A stretch of DNA of 64,000 nucleotides from assembly GCF_900182795.1 (NCBI RefSeq), contig NZ_FXTX01000005.1, positions 16,315 to 80,314 on the forward strand. The letters are read 5' to 3'. The notes beneath the pieces were generated by a model. The model was given only the letters and a program-made list of their open reading frames with translations. It was not told the origin of the DNA and did no database searches. Below, piece after piece: positions 36,102 through 46,352 of the stretch. Made by a program: the position numbers and the translations under genes. The DNA is from Venenivibrio stagnispumantis. Lineage in GTDB: Bacteria > Aquificota > Aquificia > Aquificales > Hydrogenothermaceae. Numbering within the stretch: the stretch's first letter is position 1; every line of letters starts with the position of its first letter.

Positions 36102-37343
36102 TTACTCAAAAGCTTTAAATACAAGACAAGCATTTGTTCCGCCAAATCCAAATGAGTTAGATATAGCAACTTTTACCGGATATTCTATTGCTTTATTAGG
36201 AACATAATCTAAATCACAATAAGGGTCTGGATGTTCATAATTAATTGTTGGTGGGATTATGCCATGTTTTATAGTTAAAGCAGTTGCTACTGCTTCTACT
36301 GCTCCTGCTGCTCCAAGTAAATGTCCTATCATAGATTTTACAGAGCTTATTTTTAATTTGTATGCGTGTTCTTTAAATACTTCTTTTATGGCATGAGTTT
36401 CTACTCTGTCATTTAAAGGTGTAGATGTTCCGTGGGCATTAATATAATCTACTTCTGTTGGATTTATTCTTGCATCATTTAAAGCCATTTTCATAACTCT
36501 GATTGCACCATCTGCATCTGCACAAGGAGCTGTTATATGGTATGCATCACCTGTCATTCCATAGCCAACAACTTCTGCATATATTTTTGCTCCTCTTTTT
36601 ATAGCATGTTCTAACTCTTCAAGTACTAATATTCCTGCTCCTTCTCCCATTACAAAGCCATCTCTTTCTGCATCAAATGGTCTTGATGCTTTTGTAGGTT
36701 CTTCATTTCTTGTAGAAAGGGCTTTCATATTGGCAAAACCGGCTATTCCAAGTGGTGTAATTGCTGACTCTGTTCCACCGGCAATCATAATATCAGCATC
36801 GCCTCTTTGTATTATTTTAAATGCATCTCCTATGGAATGGGTTCCGGTAGCACAGGCTGTAACTACACAGGAATTTGGTCCTTTAAATCCAAACTCTATG
36901 GATATATATCCGGAAGCCATATTTGATATTCCAGATGGAATGAAGAAAGGAGATACTCTTCTTGCTCCTTTCTCCATTAAAACCATCTGTTGTTCTTCTA
37001 TATCTCTGAGTCCGCCAATACCGGTTCCGACTATAACACCGGCTTTTTCTTTATCTATTTTTTCTAAATCTAAACCGCTATCTAAGATAGCTTCTTTTGC
37101 AGCAATTACTGCAAATTTAACAAAATCACTCATTCTTTTGAGTTCTTTTGAGTCAAGATATTTAGAATAATCTATATTTTTTACTTCGCCGGCTATCAAT
37201 ACAGGAAGGTTATAAGCAACAGGGTCAAATCTTTTGATTATATCTATACCACTTTTGCCGTTTATAAGACCTTCCCAGTATTCTTTTACATTTTCTCCAA
37301 GCGGTGTTACAGCTCCTAAACCGGTAATGACGACTCTTCTCAT
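36102..37343 (-). CDS. fabF: 3-oxoacyl-[acyl-carrier-protein] synthase II
   Basis: FabF elongates fatty acids by condensing malonyl-ACP with acyl-ACP. The 413-residue protein carries the Cys-His-His triad: [13 protein letters not shown] (about residue 164), [12 protein letters not shown] (about 304) and [14 protein letters not shown] (about 341). Length and all motifs are normal. It lies 6 bases after acpP in the minus-strand fab operon. Confidence 0.97.
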   Translation of the reverse strand: MRRVVITGLGAVTPLGENVKEYWEGLINGKSGIDIIKRFDPVAYNLPVLIAGEVKNIDYSKYLDSKELKRMSDFVKFAVIAAKEAILDSGLDLEKIDKEKAGVIVGTGIGGLRDIEEQQMVLMEKGARRVSPFFIPSGISNMASGYISIEFGFKGPNSCVVTACATGTHSIGDAFKIIQRGDADIMIAGGTESAITPLGIAGFANMKALSTRNEEPTKASRPFDAERDGFVMGEGAGILVLEELEHAIKRGAKIYAEVVGYGMTGDAYHITAPCADADGAIRVMKMALNDARINPTEVDYINAHGTSTPLNDRVETHAIKEVFKEHAYKLKISSVKSMIGHLLGAAGAVEAVATALTIKHGIIPPTINYEHPDPYCDLDYVPNKAIEYPVKVAISNSFGFGGTNACLVFKAFE

Positions 37344-37349
37344 CTTATA

Positions 37350-37586
37350 TTAAGCTCCTTTTTTAGAAGATATATAATTTAAAACATCTCCTACTGTTGA
37401 TATTTTTTCTGCATCTTCATCAGGAATTTCTATTCCAAATTCTTCTTCAAAAGCCATAATAAGCTCTACTACGTCCAATGAATCTGCTCCAAGGTCTTCT
37501 ACAAATTTAGATTCTGGCTTGATACTCTCAATATCAACACCAAGCTGGTCAGCTATAATTTCTTTTACTCTTTGCTCAATAGACAT
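37350..37586 (-). CDS. acpP: Acyl carrier protein
   Basis: Seventy-eight residues, acidic and helical, with the phosphopantetheine attachment site [18 protein letters not shown]; Ser36 is the modified residue. The ATG at 37586 is preferred to a TTG six bases upstream because AGGAGG lies at ideal distance from the ATG. It sits between fabG and fabF. Confidence 0.97.
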   Translation of the reverse strand: MSIEQRVKEIIADQLGVDIESIKPESKFVEDLGADSLDVVELIMAFEEEFGIEIPDEDAEKISTVGDVLNYISSKKGA

Positions 37587-37613
37587 TTTCAAAACCTCCT
37601 ATATAAAAATTTT

Positions 37614-38348
37614 TTAATACATTCCGCCATTTACATGAATAACTTCACCGGTAATATAAGAAGCTAAATCAGAAGCTAAAAATAAAACTACATTGGCAAC
37701 ATCTTCCGGCTTTCCGAATCTGCCAAGAGGTATCTGTTTAAGATAATTCTCTTTTATATCAACAGGAAGTGTTTCAGTCATATCAGTTTCAATAAATCCC
37801 GGTGCTACTGCATTTACCGTTATATTTCTTGATGCAAGTTCTTTTGCAAGAGATTTTGTAAAACCGATTAAACCTGCTTTTGTAGTAGCATAATTTACCT
37901 GACCTATATTTCCTATAAATCCTATTATTGAGCTTATATTTATTATTCTGCCGTATCTTTGTTTAATCATATTTTTTACGATAGCTTGGGTTATTTTGAA
38001 AGTTCCATTTAAATTAGTATTTATAACAGCAAGCCAATCTTCTTCTTTCATTCTGATAAATAGGGTATCTTTTGTTATTCCGGCATTATTGACTAATATA
38101 TCTATTTTTCCGATTTTGTTTATTTCTTCTATTGCTGAAGATATATCTGATGATAAATCAAGGGCTATTGCATATGTATTTACATTAAATTCATTTTTTA
38201 TATTGTCTGCTACAAGCTGAGCTGTGTTTTTATCTCTACCGGTTATTATAACATCTGCACCATATTTTGCAAATTCTACGGCTATTGCTTTACCAATTCC
38301 TCTTGTAGAACCGGTTATTAAAGCCGTTTTTCCTTTAAAATCTATCAA
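37614..38348 (-). CDS. fabG: 3-oxoacyl-[acyl-carrier-protein] reductase
   Basis: FabG reduces 3-oxoacyl-ACP with NADPH. The 244-residue SDR has TGSTRGIGKAIAVEFAK (cofactor loop), NNAGITKD, the catalytic Ser in INISSIIGFIG and YATTKAG (Tyr-x3-Lys), plus AVAPGFIETDMTE. The start is TTG at 38348, read from an AGAGGG ribosome site; I see no ATG that fits and the resulting N-terminus MIDFKGKTALI is family-typical. It is the first gene of the fabG-acpP-fabF-rnc operon. Confidence 0.96.
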   Translation of the reverse strand: MIDFKGKTALITGSTRGIGKAIAVEFAKYGADVIITGRDKNTAQLVADNIKNEFNVNTYAIALDLSSDISSAIEEINKIGKIDILVNNAGITKDTLFIRMKEEDWLAVINTNLNGTFKITQAIVKNMIKQRYGRIINISSIIGFIGNIGQVNYATTKAGLIGFTKSLAKELASRNITVNAVAPGFIETDMTETLPVDIKENYLKQIPLGRFGKPEDVANVVLFLASDLASYITGEVIHVNGGMY

Positions 38349-38528
38349 TATTACCCTCTCAATCAGATAATTGTTTTATATTTTATCATAAAATTGTTAA
38401 ATTTTCATAAGAAGTTATCCTTATTCGCCAAAAATGCTAAATTAACTTAATGTATAACAATACAAAAAAACAATTTTAGGAATAATTTGATATATACTAT
38501 TAATTTTAAAAAATCAAGAGGTGTAGTT
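38349..38528. other. Divergent fabG/dxs intergenic region
   Basis: About 180 AT-rich bases with promoters expected in both directions. A TATAAC at about 38453 may be the dxs -10. No hairpin, operator palindrome or riboswitch-like structure is visible. A TTG-started frame running from 38487 into dxs is not believed to be translated. Confidence 0.4.
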
Positions 38529-40409
38529 ATGAAAATACTTGATAAAATCAATGATTATAAAGATTTAAAAAATTTAACAAAAGAAGAGATAAATCAGCTT
38601 TGTGAAGAGATAAGAGAATATATAATAGATGTTACTTCAAAAAATGGCGGGCATATAGGACCATCTCTTGGGACAGTAGAATTAACCATTGCATTACTTA
38701 TGGCTTTTGACCCTGAAATAGATAGAATAGTATGGGATGTTGGACATCAAACATATACATATAAAATATTAACCGGTAGAAAAGAACAATTTAAAACATT
38801 AAGACAGTATAAAGGTATTTCAGGATTTTCAAAAATAAAAGAAAGCAAATACGACCATTTTGGAACAGGACATAGTAGCACATCAATATCTGCTGCACTT
38901 GGTATGAGGGTAGCAAAAGATTTGAAAAAAGAGGAAGGATACACCATAGCAGTAATAGGCGATGGAGCAATGACAGCAGGCGAAGCCTTTGAAGGATTAA
39001 ATAATGCAGGATGGCTTGACCCATCTAAATTCATAGTAATACTAAATGATAATCAGATGTCTATATCTCCTAATGTTGGAGCTTTATATACATATTTTAA
39101 TAAAATAATTACAAATCAAGTTTTTCAAAAGCCAAGACAAAAATTAAAGGAAATCACGGAAAAATTATTAGGAAAAAAAGCAGTAAGATTGCTCAGAAAG
39201 ATAGAAGAATACACAAAAGGATTATTTGCACCGGGAATAATCTTTGAAGAACTCGGATTTACTTATGTTGGAACTATTGACGGACATAATCTATTTGACC
39301 TTGAAAAAACACTACAAAATATTAAACAGATGAGGGGACCAATTCTTTTGCATGTTATTACCCAAAAAGGAAAAGGATATAAATTTGCAGAGGAAAATCC
39401 GGTAACATTTCATGGTGTTTCTCCTTTTGATAAAATATCCGGTTTATCTATAAAAAAATCATCTTTACCAACATATAGCAAAATTTTCGGAGATGCTCTT
39501 GTAGAACTTGCAGAAAAAGATGAAAAAATAGTTGCAATTACTCCGGCAATGAAAGAAGGCTCAGGACTTGTAGAGTTTTCAAAAAGATTTCCTGACAGAT
39601 TTTTTGATGTAGCAATAGCAGAACAGCATGCATCAACATTTGCAGCAGGACTTGCAAAAGAAGGATTAAAGCCGGTTGTTGCGTATTACTCAACATTTAT
39701 GCAAAGGGCTTATGACCAAGTAATCCACGATGTAGCCCTTCAAGAATTACCGGTTATATTTGCAATAGATAGGGCAGGATTGGTAGGTGATGATGGACCT
39801 ACCCATCATGGTGTTTTTGATATAGCTTATTTAAGACCTATACCGAATATAATAATATCAGCACCAAAAGATGAGCAAGAATTAAGAAATCTGCTTTATA
39901 CTGCTATAAATAGCAACAAAGTATTTGCTATAAGATATCCAAGAGGGAATGCTGTTGGAGTAAATATTGAAGATTTTGAAAAGATAGAGATAGGCTCTTG
40001 GGAATTATTAGAAGAAGGAAAAGAGATAGCAATTTTAGCGGTAGGTAAATATGTTCAAAGAGCCTTAGAAGTAAGAAAATTATTAAAATTAAAAGGCATA
40101 AATCCAACAATTATAAATGCAAGATTTATAAAGCCGATGGATGAAAAGTTATTAAAAATTACCTTAAATAATCATAAATATATAGTTACAATGGAAGATG
40201 GAGTTTTAAATGGTGGCTTTTCTTCTGCAGTTGCCGAGTTTATGGCTGATTATGGATATACAAATATCTTAATCAGATTTGGAATACCGGATAGATTTAT
40301 AGAACATGGAAAAACAGAACTCTTAGAAAAAGACCTCGGATTACTTCCGGAACAAATGGCAGATAGGATATTAAATAGATTAATAAATACAGTTAAAAAA
40401 GAGGCGTAA
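38529..40409 (+). CDS. dxs: 1-deoxy-D-xylulose-5-phosphate synthase
   Basis: Dxs condenses pyruvate and glyceraldehyde-3-phosphate with thiamine diphosphate, the first step of the MEP isoprenoid pathway. The 626-residue protein has GGHIGPSLGTVELTIAL, the TPP-binding IGDGAMTAGEAFEGLNNAG (Gly-Asp-Gly...Asn-Asn), AIAEQHASTFAAGLA with the proton-relay Glu, and DRAGLVGDDGPTHHGVFD. ATG 38529 is chosen because GAGGTG precedes it and the N-terminus aligns with family starts. It ends 1 base before the next small gene. Confidence 0.96.
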   Translation: MKILDKINDYKDLKNLTKEEINQLCEEIREYIIDVTSKNGGHIGPSLGTVELTIALLMAFDPEIDRIVWDVGHQTYTYKILTGRKEQFKTLRQYKGISGFSKIKESKYDHFGTGHSSTSISAALGMRVAKDLKKEEGYTIAVIGDGAMTAGEAFEGLNNAGWLDPSKFIVILNDNQMSISPNVGALYTYFNKIITNQVFQKPRQKLKEITEKLLGKKAVRLLRKIEEYTKGLFAPGIIFEELGFTYVGTIDGHNLFDLEKTLQNIKQMRGPILLHVITQKGKGYKFAEENPVTFHGVSPFDKISGLSIKKSSLPTYSKIFGDALVELAEKDEKIVAITPAMKEGSGLVEFSKRFPDRFFDVAIAEQHASTFAAGLAKEGLKPVVAYYSTFMQRAYDQVIHDVALQELPVIFAIDRAGLVGDDGPTHHGVFDIAYLRPIPNIIISAPKDEQELRNLLYTAINSNKVFAIRYPRGNAVGVNIEDFEKIEIGSWELLEEGKEIAILAVGKYVQRALEVRKLLKLKGINPTIINARFIKPMDEKLLKITLNNHKYIVTMEDGVLNGGFSSAVAEFMADYGYTNILIRFGIPDRFIEHGKTELLEKDLGLLPEQMADRILNRLINTVKKEA

Positions 40410-40410
40410 A

Positions 40411-40704
40411 ATGCTATCACCGGAACTTATCCAAAAATTAAACAATCCACCAAGAAAAACTATTAACCTTGTTATTAAACTAAATCCGGAAAAAATGAAT
40501 TTTGTATCTATGGTAATAAACGGCTACGATAGAATAGCTCTTCCAAGAACAAGAAATGGAAAAGAAGGAATTTTGGATTTAATTGCTTCACCGGATTTTA
40601 TAGATGATTTATATCTTATATTGGAAGATTTGAAAAAAAATTATGACCCTACCCTTGAAATCATAGAAGAACTTGGAGATAACTGGATAGTTGCAGTTAA
40701 ATGA
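40411..40704 (+). CDS. Small conserved protein, possibly DUF4911, 97 aa
   Basis: A compact alpha/beta protein (VIKLNPEKMNFVSMVINGYDRIALP, then GILDLIASPDFIDDLYLILEDL) that resembles the DUF4911 group, which is of unknown function. No signal peptide or catalytic motif. It starts one base after dxs with the ribosome site GAGGCG at its end, and ends before nadA, so it is likely co-transcribed with dxs. Confidence 0.6.
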   Translation: MLSPELIQKLNNPPRKTINLVIKLNPEKMNFVSMVINGYDRIALPRTRNGKEGILDLIASPDFIDDLYLILEDLKKNYDPTLEIIEELGDNWIVAVK

Positions 40705-40750
40705 AAAAAGAATAAATTTTTATAACGCTGTTTTATTTTAAGGAGGTAAT

Positions 40751-41683
40751 ATGGTAATAACCGAAAAACAGGTAGCAGAAAAAATAAATAAATTAAAAAA
40801 AGAAAAAAATGCTGTAATCCTTGCCCATTATTATCAAAGACCTGAAATACAGGATATTGCAGATTATATAGGAGATTCCTTAGAACTTTCAAGAAAAGCC
40901 CAGCAAACAGATGCTGATATTATAGTTTTTTGCGGTGTTAGATTTATGGCAGAAACTGCAAAAATATTAAATCCGGATAAAAAAGTTTTACATCCTAATC
41001 CGGAAAGCGGTTGTCCGATGGCAGATATGGCTACCGTAGAAGGAGTATTAAGATTAAAAAAAGAACATCCTGATGCAGTGGTAGTATCTTATATAAATAC
41101 AAATGCAGATGTTAAAGCAGTATCAGATATTATAGTAACTTCAAGAAATGCAGTTAAGGTAGTTAAATCCCTACATGCCAAAAAGATAATATTTGTTCCA
41201 GACCAATTTCTGGGAAGTTTTGTAGCAAAACAAATTCCGGAAAAAGAGTTTATATTATGGAAAGGATTTTGCCCACCTCATTTTAATCTATCTGCAAAAG
41301 AACTTCTTGCTTTAAAAGAAAAATATCCGGATGCAAAAATAGCAGTTCATCCGGAATGTAATACAGATACGGCAGAAATTGCAGATTTTGTAGGTAGCAC
41401 AACCCAGATAATAGAATATGCAACAACCTGCGAAGCAGATACGGTAATAATAGGAACAGAAGTAGGAATAGAATATGCTTTAAAGAAAAAAAATCCAAAT
41501 AAAAAATATATATTTCCTCAAGCAGCAGAATATTGCGGTGTAGTCCATTGCTGTGATATGAAGAAAAACACCTTAGATAAAGTTCTACAAGTTTTAGAAG
41601 AAGAAAATAATGAGATAATTCTTGACAAAGAACTCATGGAAAAAGCAAGAATACCTCTTGAAAAAATGCTTTCTATTTCTTAA
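40751..41683 (+). CDS. nadA: Quinolinate synthase
   Basis: NadA condenses iminoaspartate and dihydroxyacetone phosphate to quinolinate using a 4Fe-4S cluster. The 310-residue protein has VILAHYYQRPEIQDIADYIGDS, FCGVRFMAETAKIL with Cys ligand, the second ligand in WKGFCPPHFN, and EYCGVVHCCDMKKNTLDKV at the C-terminus. AAGGAGG precedes the ATG. It supplies NadC (17831). Its stop shares four bases with the convergent glnE stop. Confidence 0.95.
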   Translation: MVITEKQVAEKINKLKKEKNAVILAHYYQRPEIQDIADYIGDSLELSRKAQQTDADIIVFCGVRFMAETAKILNPDKKVLHPNPESGCPMADMATVEGVLRLKKEHPDAVVVSYINTNADVKAVSDIIVTSRNAVKVVKSLHAKKIIFVPDQFLGSFVAKQIPEKEFILWKGFCPPHFNLSAKELLALKEKYPDAKIAVHPECNTDTAEIADFVGSTTQIIEYATTCEADTVIIGTEVGIEYALKKKNPNKKYIFPQAAEYCGVVHCCDMKKNTLDKVLQVLEEENNEIILDKELMEKARIPLEKMLSIS

Positions 41684-44367
41684 AGCTTATATACTGTTTT
41701 TATAAATTTTTCTCTTATACGGTTTTTGCTATTTTTTATTTGATTAAATAATTCTTCTTCTTTTATATTTAAAAAGTTTGCTATACGGGATAGCTCTTTA
41801 CTTTCTTTTTGTAGCTTAGAGCTTGAAGAGCCTTTTATCATTCTAAGTTTTGTTTCCATATCCCTTAAAAATATAAAATCTTCTAAAATATCCGGAGCTA
41901 TATTTTTAACACCTTCCAAAATGCTTGTATTTCTTATTTTATTTCTCAGATAAAAAATCTGAACTAAAAACTCAATATCTGCAATTCCACCTTTACCCAG
42001 TTTTATATCTATGCTATTTTCTGTTTCTTTGACTAATCCTTCAAGTCTATATCTCATCTCAACTGCTTCATCTATGAATGATTTATCTATATCTTTTGAA
42101 AATAAAAACTGCCTGATTAAATTTTCAATATCAAAATCTCCAACTATAAATCTTGATTTTGTCCATGCAAGTTTTTCCCAAGCCCTTGCCTCTTCTTTAA
42201 AATATCTTTCATAAAAAGATACAGAAGGAGATAATTCACCGGCTTTCCCGTAAGGTCTAAGCCTTAAATCTATCTGATACAGATTTTTTTCTGTTAAATC
42301 TCTTACTATTTGGGAAGGTATTTTAGAATATAAATATTTAGATTCTTCATCTTTAAATACAAATATTAAATCAAGGTCAGAGCCTATATTCATCTCTCTA
42401 CTTCCAAGCTTTCCAAGTCCGTAAATTGCTAAATCTTTTCCATTATTCAATCTGTATAATCTTTTAATGATAAAATCAGCAAGATTTGTGATTGCTTCAT
42501 TTAATTTTGTTAATTTTTCCTCTTTTATATCTTTATCTGATAAATATCTTAATGTTGAAACTACTTCAACAATTTTCTTTAATTTTTTTAATTTTTCCTT
42601 TTCTTCCGGTATATTTATTATTTTAAGCTCTTCTAAAAACTGCTCCTCATTTTCTAAATCTTTATCTAAACTGAAAACATAATCTAAAACCTCTTTATCT
42701 TTTGCAATAATATTAGTTATATAATCTGAACTATTTGATATATCTATTAAAAATTGGGATAGCTTTTTATTTTGCTCTAAAGCAGAAACAAATATTCTAA
42801 GTAGTTTTCCATCAATTAATAATTTTACAAAATTTATAATAAAACTTTCTTTATCTGAAATTCGTTTTAAAACATCTTCAAATTCTGATAAATACTCAAA
42901 TAAAATATTTTTTTGATTTTCTGTTAATAAAGAGTAATCTTCCGATATAAATATACTTTCTATTAAATTTAAAGCCCAGCCTGCATCTTTAAATCCGATT
43001 TCTCTTAAATAATTTATAGCTTCTTCATAATTTTGTTTTGTATATATATAGTTTTGTAAAATTGAGAACTGCTTTTCTTCTTCCGGCAATATATTTTCAA
43101 ATATAGATTTTACTTTATTTCTGTAATAATTTAGTTTATTCAAAAATTGATTTTCATCTAAACCGAGTTTTTCTGCAAATTCCGGTGCATCTTTTAGGTT
43201 AAGAATTTGGGTTTGAACGCAATTTTTAAGTTGTATTCTATGCTCTAAATTTCTATAAAATATATATGCTTCTTCTAAAAGCTGGCTATCTTCTTTCTTT
43301 ACATAACCTTTTTCTGTAAGTATTCTAAGGGCTTTTATTGTTTCTCTTTCTCTTAAATCTTTATCGTATCCACCATAAAGTAGTTGAAAAACCTGAACGA
43401 AAAACTCTATCTCTCTTATTCCACCTTCCGATTTTTTTATATCTATCTGTGAAGATTTATCTATTTTGGCATATTCTTCTATCAATTTTTTCATAGAGAC
43501 AATTTCTTTAACTACTTCAACATCTGTATGCTTTCTATAAACAAAAGGTGTTATAATCTGCATAAATTCATTACTTACAGATATATCACCGGCACTATGT
43601 CTTGCCTTTATAAGCATATATCTTTCCCAGATTCTACCAACAGACCAATAGTATGCTTCTATAACCGGTAAACTATATGCAATTAATCCTTTTTTACCTT
43701 CCGGTCTTAAATCTAAATCTATATTCCACGCAATTCCTTCTGAATTTCTTTTTGTTAGCCAACCTGTCATATCCCTGAATAAAAATGAGAAAAACTCCCT
43801 ATTTGAGATACTATTTGCTCCATCTGTTTTCCCTTCATTTGAGTATATATACATAATATCAATATCCGAGTAATAATTTAAATCTGTTCCTCCATGTTTC
43901 CCAAGGGCTATTATGCTACCTTTTGCCAAATCTCCTGTTGCCTCATCTATCGGATATCCGTATCTATTTTTATATTTTTCAAAGGCTCTTTTATAAGCAA
44001 CTTCCAAACAAGCATCTGCAAGATATGAATATTCTTCCATAAGATTTAATAAACTATCTTTTTTCATTAAATCTCTTGCTACAATTCTTGAAAAATGCTT
44101 CATTTTAAAAAATGTTATCTGTCTGATGAACTCTTCATCTTGTTTAATATCTACAAGATTTAGTGCTTCCTCAATTAACTGCTCCCTTTTAAAAGATGGT
44201 TTATCAAGATTATCATATATATAATCAAGCTCTTCTGTATGCCTGAATATAAAATCTGTGATACAAGAGCTATTTTTGGCAATAATAGAAAGAAGATTAT
44301 ATTTATCTTCAGATAAACTGTCTAAAAAATCTTTTTTTAGTGTTTCAAATTTACCAAGATTTGACAT
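41680..44367 (-). CDS. glnE: Glutamine synthetase adenylyltransferase/deadenylase
   Basis: GlnE attaches and removes AMP on the glutamine synthetase tyrosine under PII control. The 895-residue protein has two nucleotidyltransferase domains: an N-terminal one with ALGKHGGTDLNYYSDIDIMY (adenylyl-removing) and a C-terminal one with YGLGKLGSREMNIGSDLDLIF (adenylylating), each with its Asp pair intact, plus linking and PII-binding helical parts (DLRPEGKKGLIAYS; DLRLRPYGKAGELSPS). Full length and both active sites argue that it is functional. Its substrate GlnA and partner PII are at 27.8-29.6 kb. Confidence 0.95.
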   Translation of the reverse strand: MSNLGKFETLKKDFLDSLSEDKYNLLSIIAKNSSCITDFIFRHTEELDYIYDNLDKPSFKREQLIEEALNLVDIKQDEEFIRQITFFKMKHFSRIVARDLMKKDSLLNLMEEYSYLADACLEVAYKRAFEKYKNRYGYPIDEATGDLAKGSIIALGKHGGTDLNYYSDIDIMYIYSNEGKTDGANSISNREFFSFLFRDMTGWLTKRNSEGIAWNIDLDLRPEGKKGLIAYSLPVIEAYYWSVGRIWERYMLIKARHSAGDISVSNEFMQIITPFVYRKHTDVEVVKEIVSMKKLIEEYAKIDKSSQIDIKKSEGGIREIEFFVQVFQLLYGGYDKDLRERETIKALRILTEKGYVKKEDSQLLEEAYIFYRNLEHRIQLKNCVQTQILNLKDAPEFAEKLGLDENQFLNKLNYYRNKVKSIFENILPEEEKQFSILQNYIYTKQNYEEAINYLREIGFKDAGWALNLIESIFISEDYSLLTENQKNILFEYLSEFEDVLKRISDKESFIINFVKLLIDGKLLRIFVSALEQNKKLSQFLIDISNSSDYITNIIAKDKEVLDYVFSLDKDLENEEQFLEELKIINIPEEKEKLKKLKKIVEVVSTLRYLSDKDIKEEKLTKLNEAITNLADFIIKRLYRLNNGKDLAIYGLGKLGSREMNIGSDLDLIFVFKDEESKYLYSKIPSQIVRDLTEKNLYQIDLRLRPYGKAGELSPSVSFYERYFKEEARAWEKLAWTKSRFIVGDFDIENLIRQFLFSKDIDKSFIDEAVEMRYRLEGLVKETENSIDIKLGKGGIADIEFLVQIFYLRNKIRNTSILEGVKNIAPDILEDFIFLRDMETKLRMIKGSSSSKLQKESKELSRIANFLNIKEEELFNQIKNSKNRIREKFIKTVYKL

Positions 44368-44424
44368 TTATAACTCCACACAAATTTTTATGATAAAATA
44401 TTTTATAACAATGGTGAAGGATAG

Positions 44425-45471
44425 ATGAGAGAATACAAATCATATATATTTTTACTCCTGATAACAATATTTATTGTTAGCTCATGTGATAGAAGACCTT
44501 TAGAAAAAAAGGATTCTATTCATCAACTTCAGGAAAAAATATCTTCTGTTATTACACAGGTTACTCCATCTATTGTGACGGTTTTCAGCAAGCAAAATGA
44601 TAATAAATCTGCTCCGAATATATTCAGATATGATTTATCAGAAAATGAATCGGTAGGCTCCGGATTTATTATAAAAAGAGATGCAAAATATTTTTATATA
44701 ATTACAAATACTCATGTTATAGAAAAAGCAAAAAATATAGCAGTTAAATTTTATAATGATTTAGAGCTAAAAGCAGAGGTTGTAGGTTCAGATACAAAAA
44801 CAGATATATCAATTATAAAAGTTCCGATAACACCTTCTATTTCTAATCTAAAACCTTTAAAATTTGCTCCGGAAGAAAAAATAAAAGTAGGTTATTTTGT
44901 TATTGCTGCCGGTTCTCCTTATAATCTTGGATATACATATACATTTGGTATAATCTCGGCTTTAAATAGAGACCTTGGTATATCAAGTTATGAAGATTAT
45001 ATCCAGACAGATGCTGCGATAAATCCGGGAGATTCAGGAGGCCCTCTTATAAATATAGATGGGGAAGTGGTTGGAATGAATGTTGCTATAATACAATCAG
45101 GAGAGGGGCTTGGATTTGCAATACCTGTTTCAACTATAAAAGATATATCCGAAGATATAATAAAATACGGAAAAGTAAGAAGAGGTTGGATAGGAATAAT
45201 GGTAGAAGATATTCCTGAAAATCTAAAAGAAAGCAAAAATCTTTCCGGCGGAGCAATAATAATAAAAATACAAAAAAATAGCCCTGCAAAAGAATATGGC
45301 CTGAAAGAAGGTGATATAATATATGCAGTAGATGATATTCCTGTAAAAAATGCAAAACAACTAAAAAAGATGATGTTAAAATTTAAACCTAATCAAGATA
45401 TTAAATTTGATATAATAAGGGATAATATAAGAATGAGTATAATAGTAAAAGCGGGGGAAAAAGATTTATGA
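44425..45471 (+). CDS. HtrA/DegP-like serine protease, probable lipoprotein
   Basis: A 348-residue trypsin-like protease with one PDZ domain. The N-terminus has a lipoprotein-like signal (FLLLITIFIVSSC, Cys21), then the catalytic His in IITNTHVIEK, the Asp in TKTDISIIKV and the Ser in INPGDSGGPLIN. The PDZ part (about residues 255-345) carries GAIIIKIQKNSPAKEYGLKEGD. It would degrade or refold damaged periplasmic proteins. The last four bases overlap the sigma factor start, linking envelope protease and sigma factor in one operon, divergent from glnE. Confidence 0.88.
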   Translation: MREYKSYIFLLLITIFIVSSCDRRPLEKKDSIHQLQEKISSVITQVTPSIVTVFSKQNDNKSAPNIFRYDLSENESVGSGFIIKRDAKYFYIITNTHVIEKAKNIAVKFYNDLELKAEVVGSDTKTDISIIKVPITPSISNLKPLKFAPEEKIKVGYFVIAAGSPYNLGYTYTFGIISALNRDLGISSYEDYIQTDAAINPGDSGGPLINIDGEVVGMNVAIIQSGEGLGFAIPVSTIKDISEDIIKYGKVRRGWIGIMVEDIPENLKESKNLSGGAIIIKIQKNSPAKEYGLKEGDIIYAVDDIPVKNAKQLKKMMLKFKPNQDIKFDIIRDNIRMSIIVKAGEKDL

Positions 45472-46319
45472 GAAAATTTAATTATGAAGAAGATGTTGAA
45501 TACTATCTTAAATCTATATATAAAATCCCACTCTTATCAAAAGATGAAGAAGAAGAAATTTTATCTCAGATAAAAGAAGGAAAAAAAGAAGCACTCCATA
45601 GATTAATCCAAGGAAATTTAAGATTTGTTGTAAATATTGCAAAAAGATATGCCGGATATAATATTCCTTTTCAAGAGCTTATATCTGCCGGAAATCTTGG
45701 GCTTGTAGAAGCAGCCCAAAGATATGACCCTTCTAAAGGAGTAAAATTTATATCTTATGCAGTATGGTGGATAAAACAATCAATAATGGAGCTAATAAAT
45801 AAACAAACAGATATTATAAAAAAACCACAAAAGAGTTATTCAATCTTTTCTAAAATAGATAATGCGTATATTAGATTAAAAGAGGAACTACAAAGAGAAC
45901 CTACCTTTGAAGAGATAGAAAATTTTATAAAAGAAGAAGGCATAGATAAAGATATAATAAAAAGCTATTTTTTAAATAAAAAATATTTTGTATCCTTAGA
46001 TGAACCAATTGATACAGATGATGAAGATATGATACTTTCTGATTTAATATCAAATTACGGCACAGAAGATATAGAAAAAGATATTTTGGAAGATGATATA
46101 AAATATCAGCTAAATAAATTATTGGATTATCTATCTCCAAGAGAAAAGAAAATAATAATACATAGATATGGACTTGATGGAGAAGAGCCAAAAACATTAA
46201 AGGAAGTAGGAGATATTCTTGGAATATCAAGGGAAAGGGTTAGGCAGATAGAAGTAAGAGCTTTAAAAAAATTAAAAAAACTTGCTAAAAAACATTCTAT
46301 TGAAGATTTGATAAAGTGA
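45468..46319 (+). CDS. Group 2 sigma-70 family factor (RpoS/RpoH-like)
   Basis: A 283-residue sigma factor with regions 1.2 to 4.2 but no long region 1.1: GNLRFVVNIAKRYAGYNIPFQELISAGNLGLVEAA and YDPSKGVKFISYAVWWIKQSI (regions 2.1-2.4), region 3 (REPTFEEIENF) and region 4.2 HTH GDILGISRERVRQIEVRALKKL. It is shorter than the housekeeping RpoD and fits an alternative stress or stationary-phase factor. Overlap with the HtrA-like gene suggests control of envelope stress. The exact group name cannot be fixed from sequence alone. Confidence 0.88.
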   Translation: MRKFNYEEDVEYYLKSIYKIPLLSKDEEEEILSQIKEGKKEALHRLIQGNLRFVVNIAKRYAGYNIPFQELISAGNLGLVEAAQRYDPSKGVKFISYAVWWIKQSIMELINKQTDIIKKPQKSYSIFSKIDNAYIRLKEELQREPTFEEIENFIKEEGIDKDIIKSYFLNKKYFVSLDEPIDTDDEDMILSDLISNYGTEDIEKDILEDDIKYQLNKLLDYLSPREKKIIIHRYGLDGEEPKTLKEVGDILGISRERVRQIEVRALKKLKKLAKKHSIEDLIK

Positions 46320-46352
46320 TATTAGAGATATCCAAATTAAGAGGCTGTTTTT

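Noticed and set aside
38487..38528. Upstream TTG start for dxs
   Set aside because: ATG 38529 has the GAGGTG site and the family-typical N-terminus.
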